Of a stretch of 64,000 bases of DNA, positions 9,542-19,898 are shown one piece after another. The notes below the pieces were generated by a model. It was given only the letters and a program-made list of their open reading frames with translations. It ran no database searches and was not told the DNA's origin. This stretch comes from Candidatus Obscuribacterales bacterium. Its GTDB lineage: Bacteria > Cyanobacteriota > Vampirovibrionia > Obscuribacterales > Obscuribacteraceae. The stretch is from positions 1-64,000 of the forward strand of contig JAIERK010000107.1 in assembly GCA_019746975.1 (NCBI GenBank), written 5' to 3'. A program made the translations under genes and the position numbers. Numbering within the stretch: the stretch's first letter is position 1; each line of letters starts with the position of its first letter.

Positions 9542-11665
9542 TCAGTCTTTCTCCTCATATCCTTTCTCTAGTTTTTCCTCGATTATGTCATCGTAATACC
9601 GACGAGCATCGTTTTGATTGGTAAACGTCTTTGTTTTCTCCTGTCCATTTGTACCAATTCGACCGTACTTGACGATCACGTTAGACCCTTCCATCCAGAT
9701 GGACCAGAATTTGCTGGCGTTACCTTCTACGAACTCGAAATAGCGGATCTTCGCGCCGGTAGCAGTAGCGGTCTTCGTTTGAGTAGCGGTGGCACTCAGT
9801 ACCGGCGCGGACGAAGGTGGGCTCGCTTGAATCTGCGTGGACGAAGATGAACTAATTTGTTGTTCCGACGCGGGGCAGCATTCCAGGCAGTAGCATTGGA
9901 CACTGCCGACGGTGGCATACTGCGAGTACCGTGCGTCGCGAGAGACGATCATCGAGGATGGTCGAACCGGAGGTGCGAAGGACTCCATCGGTTCCTGATC
10001 GTCGTTTTCGTCATCATCATCATCATCATCATCATCATCGGTACCATCATCGATATCTCCTTCATCCGCGATGTCGTCGTCCGAGTCATCCCAATCTCCG
10101 TCTACTTCTTCACCGCCAGGACCAGTCTTCTCGACATAGCCCTTTTCGGTCTTTTCATCGATGATGTCGGCGTAATAACTCTTGGCTGCATCCTCATCGT
10201 TGAATGACTTTGTTTTTTCCTGACCACTTGTGCCAATGCGACCATAGCTGACAGTAACATCGAGACCATCACGCCATATGCTCCAGAATTTGCTCGACTT
10301 GTCTTCTACGAATTCGAAATAACGAGGCGTCGAGTCTCTCGAAGACGGCTTCGGTTGTCTCATATCCGTTGCGGTCTTAGACTTTGGCGGCGCAAAATTC
10401 AAGACATTGCTCGGTGCAGGGTGAGGTTTGGAGGCTGCACTGCTGGTAGTGGCGGCTGTTTTTTCAGGAGGCGCTTTCGACTCGATAGCGACTTCGTCGG
10501 TCGTTGAATTAGATGTTGAAGCGGCATCAACAGAGACTTGCACAGTCGTCTTCGAAGCATCACTCAACACATCAGCCATAGGCTGATCGGGCAAATCATT
10601 CAGATCTTTTCTTTCTCGCACAAACGAGGGAAAGCGCGGTACCCCACGGTCGGTCAGTTCCTGATAGCGGAAGGTTACGATACTTCCGACAGCTGGAGGA
10701 TTCTCCCGCTGTTTATCAGAAAAGCCTGTACCGATTGCAAACTTGGTGCCGTCCTTGAGCTCGACGCTCAAAGCGCCCATTCTACCCTTGTGCTTGCCGG
10801 TGCCAGGAAGGTACTCCAGCACTCGTGCTTCAGCATCATGAAAGCTTTTCACCTTCAACAGCGTTGAAGAGCGCCCTGTCTCGTAATTAGACTTGGGTTC
10901 GCGCAGCATCAACCCTTCGCCGCCTGTCGCCTCGACGCGCTTGAGCTCCTCTTTCAAATGGTCAGAATCGCGGCAACGCTCCTGAACATGCGGTCTGGCA
11001 TATTTCGGTTGAGTCTCGTCGAGCAACTCCTTAAGATAAGCCATCCGCGCCTCGAAAACATCATCTACTTTCGGGGCATCGAAAACAACGTAAGTTACTT
11101 CTTGCCAATCCTTACTCTTGTCTTGTCGCCGAACAATACTCACAGTTCGATTAAATGCCTTACGAGCGATCCAGAGCTCGCCATCGAGATGCACATCTCG
11201 AGGCAAATCTTCTAAGAACCACTCGGGCGCAAGATAAACATTGCCTTGCCTGGAGATAAATTGAGTTCCGTCCCAATAAGCGCGAACGCCATCAAGCTTT
11301 TCGCTCATCCACCAGCCGCTGAGATCAGCAAAATTGTCCCAAGAATGGGCGAGCAGGAAGCCCGGAACATCAGAAGCGGCGTCGGCATCAGTCGTACTGC
11401 CGTTCGAAGTTGCAGAAGATGCTTTGGAAGCTGGTTTTCGTCGCGAGGCAGCTGGGCTGGGCAGCTCTCCGCCAAAACGCTCAGATTCGGCGGCCTCACC
11501 TCGATACTTTTTCAAATGCTTACAAGTTCGCCTTTCAATCGGAAGCGATTGTGTTCGCCAAGCCGGGCAGGTACAAGAATAAACACCGCCAACATTTTTC
11601 AATATGTACGGGTCTTTGGCTGAGCCTTTCATCTCAACCGATTCGCCATCTTCAATATCCGGCAT
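9542..11665 (-). CDS. SWIM zinc finger - LigE-like ATP-dependent DNA ligase - double WGR fusion protein
   Basis: A 707-residue multidomain protein. Residues 29-55 form a SWIM finger (C31, C33, C48, H50). Residues 105-355 are a compact ATP-dependent DNA ligase: motif I EKLDGVRAYWDG with adenylated Lys123, HLDGELW at 159-165, GGEGLMLR at 248-255 and LLKVKSF at 269-275, then an OB-fold part with GTGFSD and PRFPSFVR, closest to small LigE-type ligases. Two WGR domains follow at 448-510 and 641-703, separated by an acidic linker (521-557) with a run of ten Asp and a cysteine cluster near 591-597. WGR domains bind DNA ends in PARP-family proteins, so a nick or break repair role is inferred. GAGGA lies 6 bases before the ATG. 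It follows the STM4011 gene by 41 bases. Confidence 0.88.
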   Translation of the reverse strand: MPDIEDGESVEMKGSAKDPYILKNVGGVYSCTCPAWRTQSLPIERRTCKHLKKYRGEAAESERFGGELPSPAASRRKPASKASSATSNGSTTDADAASDVPGFLLAHSWDNFADLSGWWMSEKLDGVRAYWDGTQFISRQGNVYLAPEWFLEDLPRDVHLDGELWIARKAFNRTVSIVRRQDKSKDWQEVTYVVFDAPKVDDVFEARMAYLKELLDETQPKYARPHVQERCRDSDHLKEELKRVEATGGEGLMLREPKSNYETGRSSTLLKVKSFHDAEARVLEYLPGTGKHKGRMGALSVELKDGTKFAIGTGFSDKQRENPPAVGSIVTFRYQELTDRGVPRFPSFVRERKDLNDLPDQPMADVLSDASKTTVQVSVDAASTSNSTTDEVAIESKAPPEKTAATTSSAASKPHPAPSNVLNFAPPKSKTATDMRQPKPSSRDSTPRYFEFVEDKSSKFWSIWRDGLDVTVSYGRIGTSGQEKTKSFNDEDAAKSYYADIIDEKTEKGYVEKTGPGGEEVDGDWDDSDDDIADEGDIDDGTDDDDDDDDDDENDDQEPMESFAPPVRPSSMIVSRDARYSQYATVGSVQCYCLECCPASEQQISSSSSTQIQASPPSSAPVLSATATQTKTATATGAKIRYFEFVEGNASKFWSIWMEGSNVIVKYGRIGTNGQEKTKTFTNQNDARRYYDDIIEEKLEKGYEEKD
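10011..10039. repeat. ATC trinucleotide microsatellite inside the ligase gene
   Basis: An uninterrupted run of about nine ATC triplets on the plus strand. On the coding (minus) strand it encodes the consecutive Asp residues of the linker between the two WGR domains. Slippage would change linker length without shifting the frame. Confidence 0.9.
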
Positions 11666-11706
11666 TGGCTGTCCTCGAATCGTTCCAAGCTAAATCTTCC
11701 CGGACT

Positions 11707-12594
11707 TCAGGCAGGTAAATCTTGGTTTTGCCAAAAATTTGGTTGCCCCCAGCCCGCTGGAATTCTCTCCAGGATGCCGTCCTGGAAAACCTCATAGAGG
11801 CCCAGATCGTCCATATGCACGTAACCTATGTGACATCCGCAAACATTATTGCTACAAGGCGAATCTTTCAAAGCAGCTTCAAGATCGTCAGTATAAATAT
11901 TGGAGATTTCCGACGCTATAAAATGGCAGCGTCTCACTGTCCCTTCGCCATCGACAGAAATCACTGAAGACCCAGCTCGGCACGCCTTACCGAAGCTCTC
12001 ATGATAGGTATTATTGATTGAAAACAATGGATCGACGGCAGAGAGCACGCTCACGTCGTCAGGAGAATAGTAATCGGCGACGCGCTTGTAAGCATTGATC
12101 CACATATAGACCTGCCCTGGAAGCTGGTTGCGCAAGGCGCGGATCTCATCGAAATGCTCTTTCAGACCGACAACACCAACGCTGAAGCGCACATTCGCCT
12201 CGATTAACTGAGTGCATTTGGAAAGAAAACGCTCAAGCGTGGTTTCTGTCGGGTGAAATGTCGCCCACAGTGCAAGCCTTGAGTTATCGCACATCTTTAC
12301 CCAATCGAGCCGGCAAGACAAATTTGTTTGGATTGTAACTCGCTCAACAGTGTCGCAGTTTGAGAGCTCGACAAGCGCGTTTTGATAGCGATGCCGAATG
12401 AGAGCTTCTCCCCAGGGCGTGAATAAAATCGAAAGCTTTCGCTTCGATCGCGTCACCCACTCGACGAAGCGTGACAGTTGAGCGGCATCATGCGCATGTT
12501 CTTCTTTGGTCTCATTGTGCTTTGCAAAAGGACAATATTCACAACCATAGTTGCAACTAGACAGGGCGCCTCGATAAAGAATACTCAGGCTCAT
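11707..12594 (-). CDS. STM4011 family radical SAM protein
   Basis: A 295-residue radical SAM enzyme. The cluster-binding motif is C14-x3-C18-x2-C21 (SSCNYGCEYCPF). C-terminal cysteines in FGKACRAG, VRRCHF and CSNNVCGCHIGY could hold an auxiliary iron-sulfur cluster. Length and features match the STM4011 family named after Salmonella Typhimurium. Its ATG overlaps the stop of the STM4012-type gene by four bases. The reaction and substrate are unknown; the gene neighbourhood suggests it modifies a product shared with the adjacent radical SAM protein and hydrolase. Confidence 0.87.
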   Translation of the reverse strand: MSLSILYRGALSSCNYGCEYCPFAKHNETKEEHAHDAAQLSRFVEWVTRSKRKLSILFTPWGEALIRHRYQNALVELSNCDTVERVTIQTNLSCRLDWVKMCDNSRLALWATFHPTETTLERFLSKCTQLIEANVRFSVGVVGLKEHFDEIRALRNQLPGQVYMWINAYKRVADYYSPDDVSVLSAVDPLFSINNTYHESFGKACRAGSSVISVDGEGTVRRCHFIASEISNIYTDDLEAALKDSPCSNNVCGCHIGYVHMDDLGLYEVFQDGILERIPAGWGQPNFWQNQDLPA

Positions 12595-13973
12595 GAGGCC
12601 TCATAGTCCTCCATCAATGTGTGCACGACAGAGGAATAGAAATCGTAGCCTATGCGATCGGACCATTCCAAGCCGGATTTCGTCAATAAAATTCTTTCGC
12701 TGAGAACCTCGACAAGTCCCCGATCGATCAGCCGAGAAAAATCGTCGGCGAAGTCAACCTGGGGAACAGATTCGAACCGCGCCTGATACGCCTTCATAGA
12801 CAGACCGTCGCTATGCAGAAGCGATTGGATGACGAATCGCCGTTTTTGCTCGTCATCAGAAAGCCAGATACCATAATCGGCGGTAAGAAAGTCAGCATTT
12901 TCAGTTGCGATGTAGTCGTTCAAAATCCGCCTTACCTGTTGCGTACCAACAGCATAGTGACCGGAATAGTGTAAGCGCGAGGTATACGAACGTGAGCCAC
13001 AGCCTATGCCCACCATCCCATCATTCTGGCAGCTATAAGAAGGACCGCTCTCATATTCCTGATGGTCCGACGCCCCTTTTTCCAATGTGAACATGCGCAT
13101 CGATAGTTGCGAATAGCCGCTCTCTATGAGAATCTCGCGTGCTTGCCTGTAGAGAGAGATTCTAAGGTCATTCTCGATTCGCGCATCCTTCCGTCCGATG
13201 CCTGTCAGCGGTCGCACATATAGAGGGTACAGATAGATTTCTTGCGGTCGATAGTCGAGTGTTTTTTGTAATGAATAGAGCCAGGAGGATGGAGTCTGTT
13301 CCGGCAGTCCATACATCAAATCGATGTTTAGAACAGGGAATTCTGCTTCCTTGATAGCTGCAAGCGCCCGTTCTACTACCGAGCCTGACTGAGATCGACC
13401 GACCGCCATTACCTCGGCATCGATAAAACTCTGGATGCCAATGCTGACTCGCTTGACACCACGCTGCTTCAACAACGCAAGTTTTTCCGGGTCGGATGTA
13501 TATGGAGAGGTCTCCACTGAAGTCGATGCAGTGAAGGGATTGACGTCAAAGACATTGGCAGCGATATCGAATAGTCTTTCCAGATCGCGCGTCTCGAGAT
13601 ATGTTGGTGTGCCGCCGCCCAAAGCCATGCGCACAAACTTGGAATCGCCAATACTTTCTTTGACAGCTAAAGCCTGCCGCTCAAGCGCATCGAGATATTC
13701 CGCTTCCAGGGTGGCCGACTGGTTGGTAGTGGTGAATAGATTACAAAATCCGCACCGCATCTCGCAGAAGGGGATGTGAAAATACAGAAAAAGCGAGTCA
13801 CGCTTTTCCCTCATCCACAAATCGCTGAGTGAAATCGGCTGAGCAAGCTTTCGATAAGAAGTCTTATGAGGATAGGAGTAGGAATAAGCCGTGTAGCGCT
13901 CGCCGCCGTCATCATCCTCAAGGAGTGACGTATCCATCCGAGCTGTCGCAGTAGTGTTGGTCGCAGCTTTCAT
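12591..13973 (-). CDS. STM4012 family radical SAM protein (HemN-like)
   Basis: A 460-residue radical SAM protein of the coproporphyrinogen-III-dehydrogenase-like group. The motif is C70-x3-C74-x2-C77 in HIPFCEMRCGFCNLF, followed by ALGGGTPTYL and the HemN-type segments RVSIGIQSF and NIDLMYGLPEQT. This gene is clustered with the other STM401x families and is unlikely to be heme synthesis itself. No strong ribosome binding site is visible before the ATG at 13973; a second ATG at 13937 (MDTSLLED) is an alternative start. It begins 11 bases after the hydrolase stop. Confidence 0.87.
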   Translation of the reverse strand: MKAATNTTATARMDTSLLEDDDGGERYTAYSYSYPHKTSYRKLAQPISLSDLWMREKRDSLFLYFHIPFCEMRCGFCNLFTTTNQSATLEAEYLDALERQALAVKESIGDSKFVRMALGGGTPTYLETRDLERLFDIAANVFDVNPFTASTSVETSPYTSDPEKLALLKQRGVKRVSIGIQSFIDAEVMAVGRSQSGSVVERALAAIKEAEFPVLNIDLMYGLPEQTPSSWLYSLQKTLDYRPQEIYLYPLYVRPLTGIGRKDARIENDLRISLYRQAREILIESGYSQLSMRMFTLEKGASDHQEYESGPSYSCQNDGMVGIGCGSRSYTSRLHYSGHYAVGTQQVRRILNDYIATENADFLTADYGIWLSDDEQKRRFVIQSLLHSDGLSMKAYQARFESVPQVDFADDFSRLIDRGLVEVLSERILLTKSGLEWSDRIGYDFYSSVVHTLMEDYEAS

Positions 13974-13984
13974 GTTCAGATCGA

Positions 13985-14812
13985 CTAGTTTGACATGGAA
14001 TCGGCAGGAATTGACTGAGGCAGGATAAACTCACTGTAAGGTACGGTCCAGACCGTCTCGTGCGAAATGCGATGTCCGACAAAGCCGTCCTCACCATATG
14101 CAGTACCATGGTCGGAAAAAATCAAAGCAATCAACGGTGCTCTTTTAACCATACGCTCTATCAAGCGCGGAAGATGTTTATCTACATATGCAAGAGCCAT
14201 AATCTGTGATTCCTTGGAATCTTCCTTCGCTCCTTGTAAGTACATGTAGTTTGGTTGATGCAGAGCGGACACATTCAGAAAGAGGAACACGCGCTGATGA
14301 TCGGGCACCCTATCGAGAATCTCGATTGAAAGTCTCACTTGATTTTCTGTCGAAGCAATATCGGTCACGCCGAGAGTCTGGTTCCAATGGCTTTCTTGAA
14401 AATGGGCGGGGAGGATAGTGCCGAGTGGATTCTGCTTATTGAAAAAACCCACACCGCCCACACACACAGTATGGTAACCGCGCTCCGCGAATCCGTGGAT
14501 TATGTCGCCGGCGTCGAATACGACCGTGGTATCGCCAGTAGTGACACTTCCTTCGAAGCTGGTTGCAAACAGACGCTCATGCTGACCGGGCTCCGAGGGA
14601 GTCGGCAAGAAACCCGAAAAAAACGCTTGATGGGCGGAGTATGTAAAACTTCCCGGAGTATGCCGGTGCTCCCAGCGACTGTCAGGCAACAGCGAAGCAA
14701 GGTTGGGAGTCAGTCCCGCAAGAAGTGCCTCCTGCGCGACATCGTATCGAAGCGCGTCTAATGTCACCATCAGTACGTCATTAGTGCCAATCAAAGGTCG
14801 AAGGTCGAGCAT
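13985..14812 (-). CDS. STM4013 family hydrolase (alkaline phosphatase/sulfatase superfamily)
   Basis: A 275-residue protein with the alkaline-phosphatase-superfamily metal sites: VTLDALRYDVA near the N-terminus (D19) and FSDHGTAYGEDGFVGH near residue 240. The region between contains TPGSFTYSAHQAFFSG, where the nucleophile Ser/Thr would be expected. It is smaller than typical sulfatases (over 450 residues) and lacks a signal peptide, so it is cytoplasmic. It matches the STM4013/SEN3800 family. It starts 12 bases after the STM4015-type gene and probably hydrolyses a phospho- or sulfo-ester, or transfers that group, in the same pathway as the radical SAM enzymes. Confidence 0.85.
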   Translation of the reverse strand: MLDLRPLIGTNDVLMVTLDALRYDVAQEALLAGLTPNLASLLPDSRWEHRHTPGSFTYSAHQAFFSGFLPTPSEPGQHERLFATSFEGSVTTGDTTVVFDAGDIIHGFAERGYHTVCVGGVGFFNKQNPLGTILPAHFQESHWNQTLGVTDIASTENQVRLSIEILDRVPDHQRVFLFLNVSALHQPNYMYLQGAKEDSKESQIMALAYVDKHLPRLIERMVKRAPLIALIFSDHGTAYGEDGFVGHRISHETVWTVPYSEFILPQSIPADSMSN

Positions 14813-14824
14813 GGCTCTGCGCCC

Positions 14825-15760
14825 CTACTCACTAACCGCGATAAACCGCCAAACCTCGCCGTCGGAGACTTCTTCGCTCTGACGATCGCTAATGTTGACT
14901 GGTATGCCGAGCGCTAGAATTCGTTTAACTAAATCTGTCGATAAGTAGTGATGGTGCAGATCGAGATACTCGAGCTGTCTTACCTTTGGGTTGGCCAGAA
15001 GCGCTTCTGCACCTTTGTCGGTCAATGTGCCCATCGACAGATCGAGCACCTTGATTTTTTCCAGTACAGGAGAGTTTGCTACGAGAATTGCGATATCGTC
15101 CTGGATCTCACTGTTTTTCAAACCAAGAAAAATCAGATTCGGAAAGAGATTTTTCGAGACGAACGGTTCTAAATCTTCGGCTGTACAATCTCCACCGTAG
15201 TTGTCTTCGCCGAGCCACAGCTCCAGATGCTCGAGCTTTGGAAGTCTTGCCGAGGCAACCTCACTGACGACACGCTGCGGCAGTCCACCGGATTGAACGA
15301 TGAGCGCCCTCAGATTACTATGGTCCACAGCTCCCAACGAAAGCCCACCCCCACCTCTTACAGCAAAATGGCTGAGCCTGGGGAAGGCTTGCAGCAGGGG
15401 TGACATGTCGCCATGCTCAATCCATGAGCACTCTGACTCTTCCATGATGATGTCACCAAAGAAAAGTGCTTTTAAGTTGGGCAACTGATCTTTGCGATCG
15501 ACCAGCAGCTCTACGATAAATTCCGAATCCTGCGAGCCAACATCCTCCCAGGAGCCGATTACAATCGCTTCGGCAGAGCTCGACTTAGCGTGTTCTAAAA
15601 AACGATCGAGCTTATCTTCCCAATACAAACCATCATCGTTGTATTCTTCGTAGCTCAGACTGATCCTGTAAGCTTCGCTCTTCGGATCCTTTATCCCGTG
15701 GCCATCAAAGTCCTGGACAGAGCGTCCAGCAAACTCTCTTAGATGCTCGTTGATTGTCAT
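14825..15760 (-). CDS. STM4015 family leucine-rich-repeat-like protein
   Basis: A 311-residue protein, first gene of the cluster, with GGGGGA placed about 6 bases before the ATG. Residues from about 90 on form irregular leucine-rich repeats (LPNLKALFFGD, FPRLSHFAVRG, LPKLEHLELWLG, FPNLIFLGLKNS, VRQLEYLDLHHHYLS), a curved binding surface. The N-terminal part (HLREFAGRSVQDFDG and a WEDKLDRFLEHAKSS segment) fits the STM4015 family. No catalytic motif is visible. It may recognise the substrate or partner acted on by the enzymes downstream. The STM4014 gene (ATP-grasp-like) that accompanies this set in enterobacteria is not between these genes. Confidence 0.8.
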   Translation of the reverse strand: MTINEHLREFAGRSVQDFDGHGIKDPKSEAYRISLSYEEYNDDGLYWEDKLDRFLEHAKSSSAEAIVIGSWEDVGSQDSEFIVELLVDRKDQLPNLKALFFGDIIMEESECSWIEHGDMSPLLQAFPRLSHFAVRGGGGLSLGAVDHSNLRALIVQSGGLPQRVVSEVASARLPKLEHLELWLGEDNYGGDCTAEDLEPFVSKNLFPNLIFLGLKNSEIQDDIAILVANSPVLEKIKVLDLSMGTLTDKGAEALLANPKVRQLEYLDLHHHYLSTDLVKRILALGIPVNISDRQSEEVSDGEVWRFIAVSE

Positions 15761-16004
15761 GAGTTGTCCCCCGAGATCCTCGATAAATTGAAGCGCCTTA
15801 CCGCCACGACTACCTGAATGTGACAGAAGTTGCTAAGCAACTGTTACACCAAGCCCTGTCAAGACAAGCCCTGATATTGTCCCTCCACCATAGCAACCAG
15901 GCGGCGAGCGTTGCCGAATGCAATTTGCGACTTGTTTACATTTGCGAATTAGCATAGTGGTATCACTCGAATCGCAACACGATAATATGATTGGGAGGCG
16001 CGCT

Positions 16005-17108
16005 ATGGGAGCACAAACGCCAGAACTTTTCGACGACGGAAATGGGAAAACAGCAGACAATTCCGGACGGGATACGGCATTTAAAGACGTCTACGGAAAT
16101 TTAAGTAGTTGTGACATCAGTACTTTGATTGACTCGATACGCAAATCAAATGATAGTGACCCTACCTGTAGTGGCGCACTAGCGCACATGCAGATTACTA
16201 ACACAGAAGCAGCACCCGCTGCAGGTCAGAATACTGGAGACACGTCACCACCACCGACCGGCGACGCCAAACAAAAGCCAAGCCAAATCGACGAAGAAAG
16301 CCCCAAAGGATTCTTTCAAGCGTTCAGGCACAACATCATAGACCAGGTGCTCAAATCCGAGACGCAAAAAGTATTGAAAGGTTTAGGTAGCCCTGAATGG
16401 AGCGATCGAGAGGCGTTTCAGAAGATGGCGGAGAAGTTGCCGGTAACCACGTTAAAACATTTGAGAGCTGGGTTGACCGACGAAAATCCAGAAGTGCGAA
16501 TGAGAACAGAATCAGCGATTCGCGTCATCAACAATAGAAATCTGAAGAACTGTCTTGCTCCGATGAAGGCCGCCAGTGACGGATTTTCTGATCTGCTGAA
16601 TAACCTGGACAACAAATCGGATGAAACAAGAAAGAAGTTCGAGAATCAACTAAATCTGGTGGACTCGCTCACTTTCTCCAGGGAGGAGCTCGACGCCGCG
16701 TACAATCATTTCCAGATGCCTGACGCCAGGGACGAACGGTTCTTGAGCAGCCTACTCGAGAGGTCTAGTTTGACCGGTGATCCAGAGAGCATGAGAACTC
16801 AGGCGAGACTCTGGTATGCAGGATGGCTCGCCCACGAGGGCTCACCGCAGGACAAAGAAAAAGCAGTATCCCTGCTCCAAGATGCGGTAAAAACGAACAA
16901 GTGGCAGAACTACCCTCGATGGATTACCGGAATCGTCGACAGTCTCGGAGGTCCAGACAAACTTCCTCCAGACATCAAAACCGCATACGAGGACAGCAAG
17001 AAACGCTATAAGCGCGACACAGAACGACGCCCTTCTCAAGATTCTCCAGAACCTACGAGTGGACGCCTAAGCGATCAAGACTCGACAAGCGGCGTTAAGA
17101 ATCGATGA
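16005..17108 (+). CDS. Hypothetical hydrophilic helical protein
   Basis: I do not recognise this 367-residue protein. The ATG at 16005 is preferred over an upstream ATG at 15918 because GGGAGG lies exactly 6 bases before it. No signal peptide or membrane segment is visible. Residues about 80-110 are a Pro/Thr/Lys-rich linker; residues about 120-330 are mostly helical with a HEAT/ARM-like flavour (LRAGLTDENPEVRMRTESAI) and a Sel1-like piece (ARLWYAGWLAHEGSPQDKEKAV); the tail is Ser/Asp/Arg rich and disordered. It is divergent from the STM4015-type gene and convergent with the next gene, with 2 bases between the stops. Confidence 0.75.
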   Translation: MGAQTPELFDDGNGKTADNSGRDTAFKDVYGNLSSCDISTLIDSIRKSNDSDPTCSGALAHMQITNTEAAPAAGQNTGDTSPPPTGDAKQKPSQIDEESPKGFFQAFRHNIIDQVLKSETQKVLKGLGSPEWSDREAFQKMAEKLPVTTLKHLRAGLTDENPEVRMRTESAIRVINNRNLKNCLAPMKAASDGFSDLLNNLDNKSDETRKKFENQLNLVDSLTFSREELDAAYNHFQMPDARDERFLSSLLERSSLTGDPESMRTQARLWYAGWLAHEGSPQDKEKAVSLLQDAVKTNKWQNYPRWITGIVDSLGGPDKLPPDIKTAYEDSKKRYKRDTERRPSQDSPEPTSGRLSDQDSTSGVKNR

Positions 17109-17110
17109 AC

Positions 17111-17818
17111 TCAGTAATTGCTGCGCTCGGTCGCATTCATTTTGACGCTGGTCACAAATATCCGAGCACGCTTTGTGCCGGGAACGCGAATTGGCTTGCC
17201 ATCGGCGCCGGAGCCCCAAATAACGACAAGATCCGTTCCGTTGGCTATCGACGTAATGGTGCCGGGCGGTGCTTCCCACTCATCCGGAGGATCGTCCGAC
17301 CACTCTTTCGCTTGCACTGCGGTCAGGCTTGGATCAAAAGCCATCCTGATTCGCTTGTCTCCCAGGGCACCAAATGTGGTGGTGGGTTCGGGGCTGTCAC
17401 CTTCGAATCCTGATGATGCACCAGTCACGATATTCGTCGGTGCTGAATAATACTGATAGATCGGATCGGTGCTGAAGCCTTCAGTTTGCTGAATCTTTCC
17501 ACCTTCAAAGGGATTGTTGGGACAGAGCTCGTTGAGCTGCCTGACAGCATCATTTTCCTGGTCGCCCGGATCCGGCCAATGTCTGTTCCAAATACAATAC
17601 TGGCTGATCCACGCAGCAATTCGGACCATCTGTTCGTAAAGCTCGACGTCCGCCTCTGCTGTCGCGAGCTTACGTTCCATTCGCTTCTCGGCCGCCTGGA
17701 CCCGGCTCTCAGCGGCGGATTCCGCATCGTCGGCGTCGTCGGCGAATGCCGGAAAGGCAATAGCACCCACTAAAAATGCAGCTGTCGTAGCGAATCTCAA
17801 AGTCAGATTGGTGTTCAT
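17111..17818 (-). CDS. Hypothetical secreted protein
   Basis: A 235-residue protein of unknown function. Residues 1-26 are a typical signal peptide ending in PAFA-DD. A charged helical segment (SAAESRVQAAEKRMERKLATAEADVELYEQMVR) follows, then a Trp/Pro-rich domain with two cysteines (QYCIWNRHWPDPG and LNELCPNNPFEGG) that could form a disulfide, and a C-terminal beta-rich part (DLVVIWGSGADGKPIRV). The layout of a short helix followed by a periplasmic domain recalls pilin-like secreted proteins, but no prepilin cleavage motif is present. A perfect TATAAT lies about 35 bases upstream of the ATG. Confidence 0.75.
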   Translation of the reverse strand: MNTNLTLRFATTAAFLVGAIAFPAFADDADDAESAAESRVQAAEKRMERKLATAEADVELYEQMVRIAAWISQYCIWNRHWPDPGDQENDAVRQLNELCPNNPFEGGKIQQTEGFSTDPIYQYYSAPTNIVTGASSGFEGDSPEPTTTFGALGDKRIRMAFDPSLTAVQAKEWSDDPPDEWEAPPGTITSIANGTDLVVIWGSGADGKPIRVPGTKRARIFVTSVKMNATERSNY

Positions 17819-17853
17819 ACCCTGTCGATTCCGATGCAGTTACGATTAGTCTG

Positions 17854-17882
17854 ATTATATATGCCACGAAGCAGTCCAATGT
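17854..17882 (-). promoter_or_regulatory. Candidate sigma-70-like promoter for the secreted hypothetical
   Basis: On the minus strand TATAAT (17859-17854) stands 17 bases from a poor -35 candidate ACATTG (17882-17877). Distance to the start codon at 17818 is about 35 bases. The -10 is perfect but the -35 is weak. Confidence 0.35.
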
Positions 17883-17960
17883 TTATTCGCCGTGTTGAGG
17901 CGGAAGAAACAAAACCCATCCTCCTTCAATTCCTCTCGGTCGATCAAAGCCTTACTCCAG

Positions 17961-18065
17961 TGGCGAAGCCATTCTCGTGGCTGCGAGGTTCAATGTGGCG
18001 AAGCCGTTCTCGTGGCTGCGGGGTTCCCTGTGGCGAAGCCGTTCTCGTGGCTGCGGGGTTTCTCC
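17961..18065. repeat. Three tandem copies of a 35-bp repeat downstream of groEL
   Basis: Units begin at 17961, 17996 and 18031 with TGGCGAAGCC and continue with a near-identical CTCGTGGCTGCGGGGTT-type segment; the last two are almost identical. The array lies in the convergence-free gap between groEL (ends 18143) and the secreted hypothetical (starts 17818). No reading frame through it is supported. Confidence 0.85.
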
Positions 18066-18081
18066 TGGAGCCGATCACCAC

Positions 18082-18110
18082 AAAAGAGGAGGGGACTTGC
18101 GTCCCCTCCT
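18082..18110 (-). terminator. Rho-independent terminator of groES-groEL
   Basis: A perfect 10-bp stem (AGGAGGGGAC at 18087-18096 against GTCCCCTCCT at 18101-18110) with loop TTGC. Read on the minus strand it is followed by CTTTTG, 33 bases beyond the groEL stop codon. Confidence 0.85.
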
Positions 18111-18142
18111 GATGATTTCTTCGATTGCTTTAGGGCTTTCGA

Positions 18143-19879
<1,737 letters not shown>

Positions 19880-19898
19880 TTAGAAGGCCAACGAACGA

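Noticed and set aside
10011..10039. ATC run as a CRISPR-like array
   Set aside because: It is a simple trinucleotide repeat without spacers, inside a coding region.
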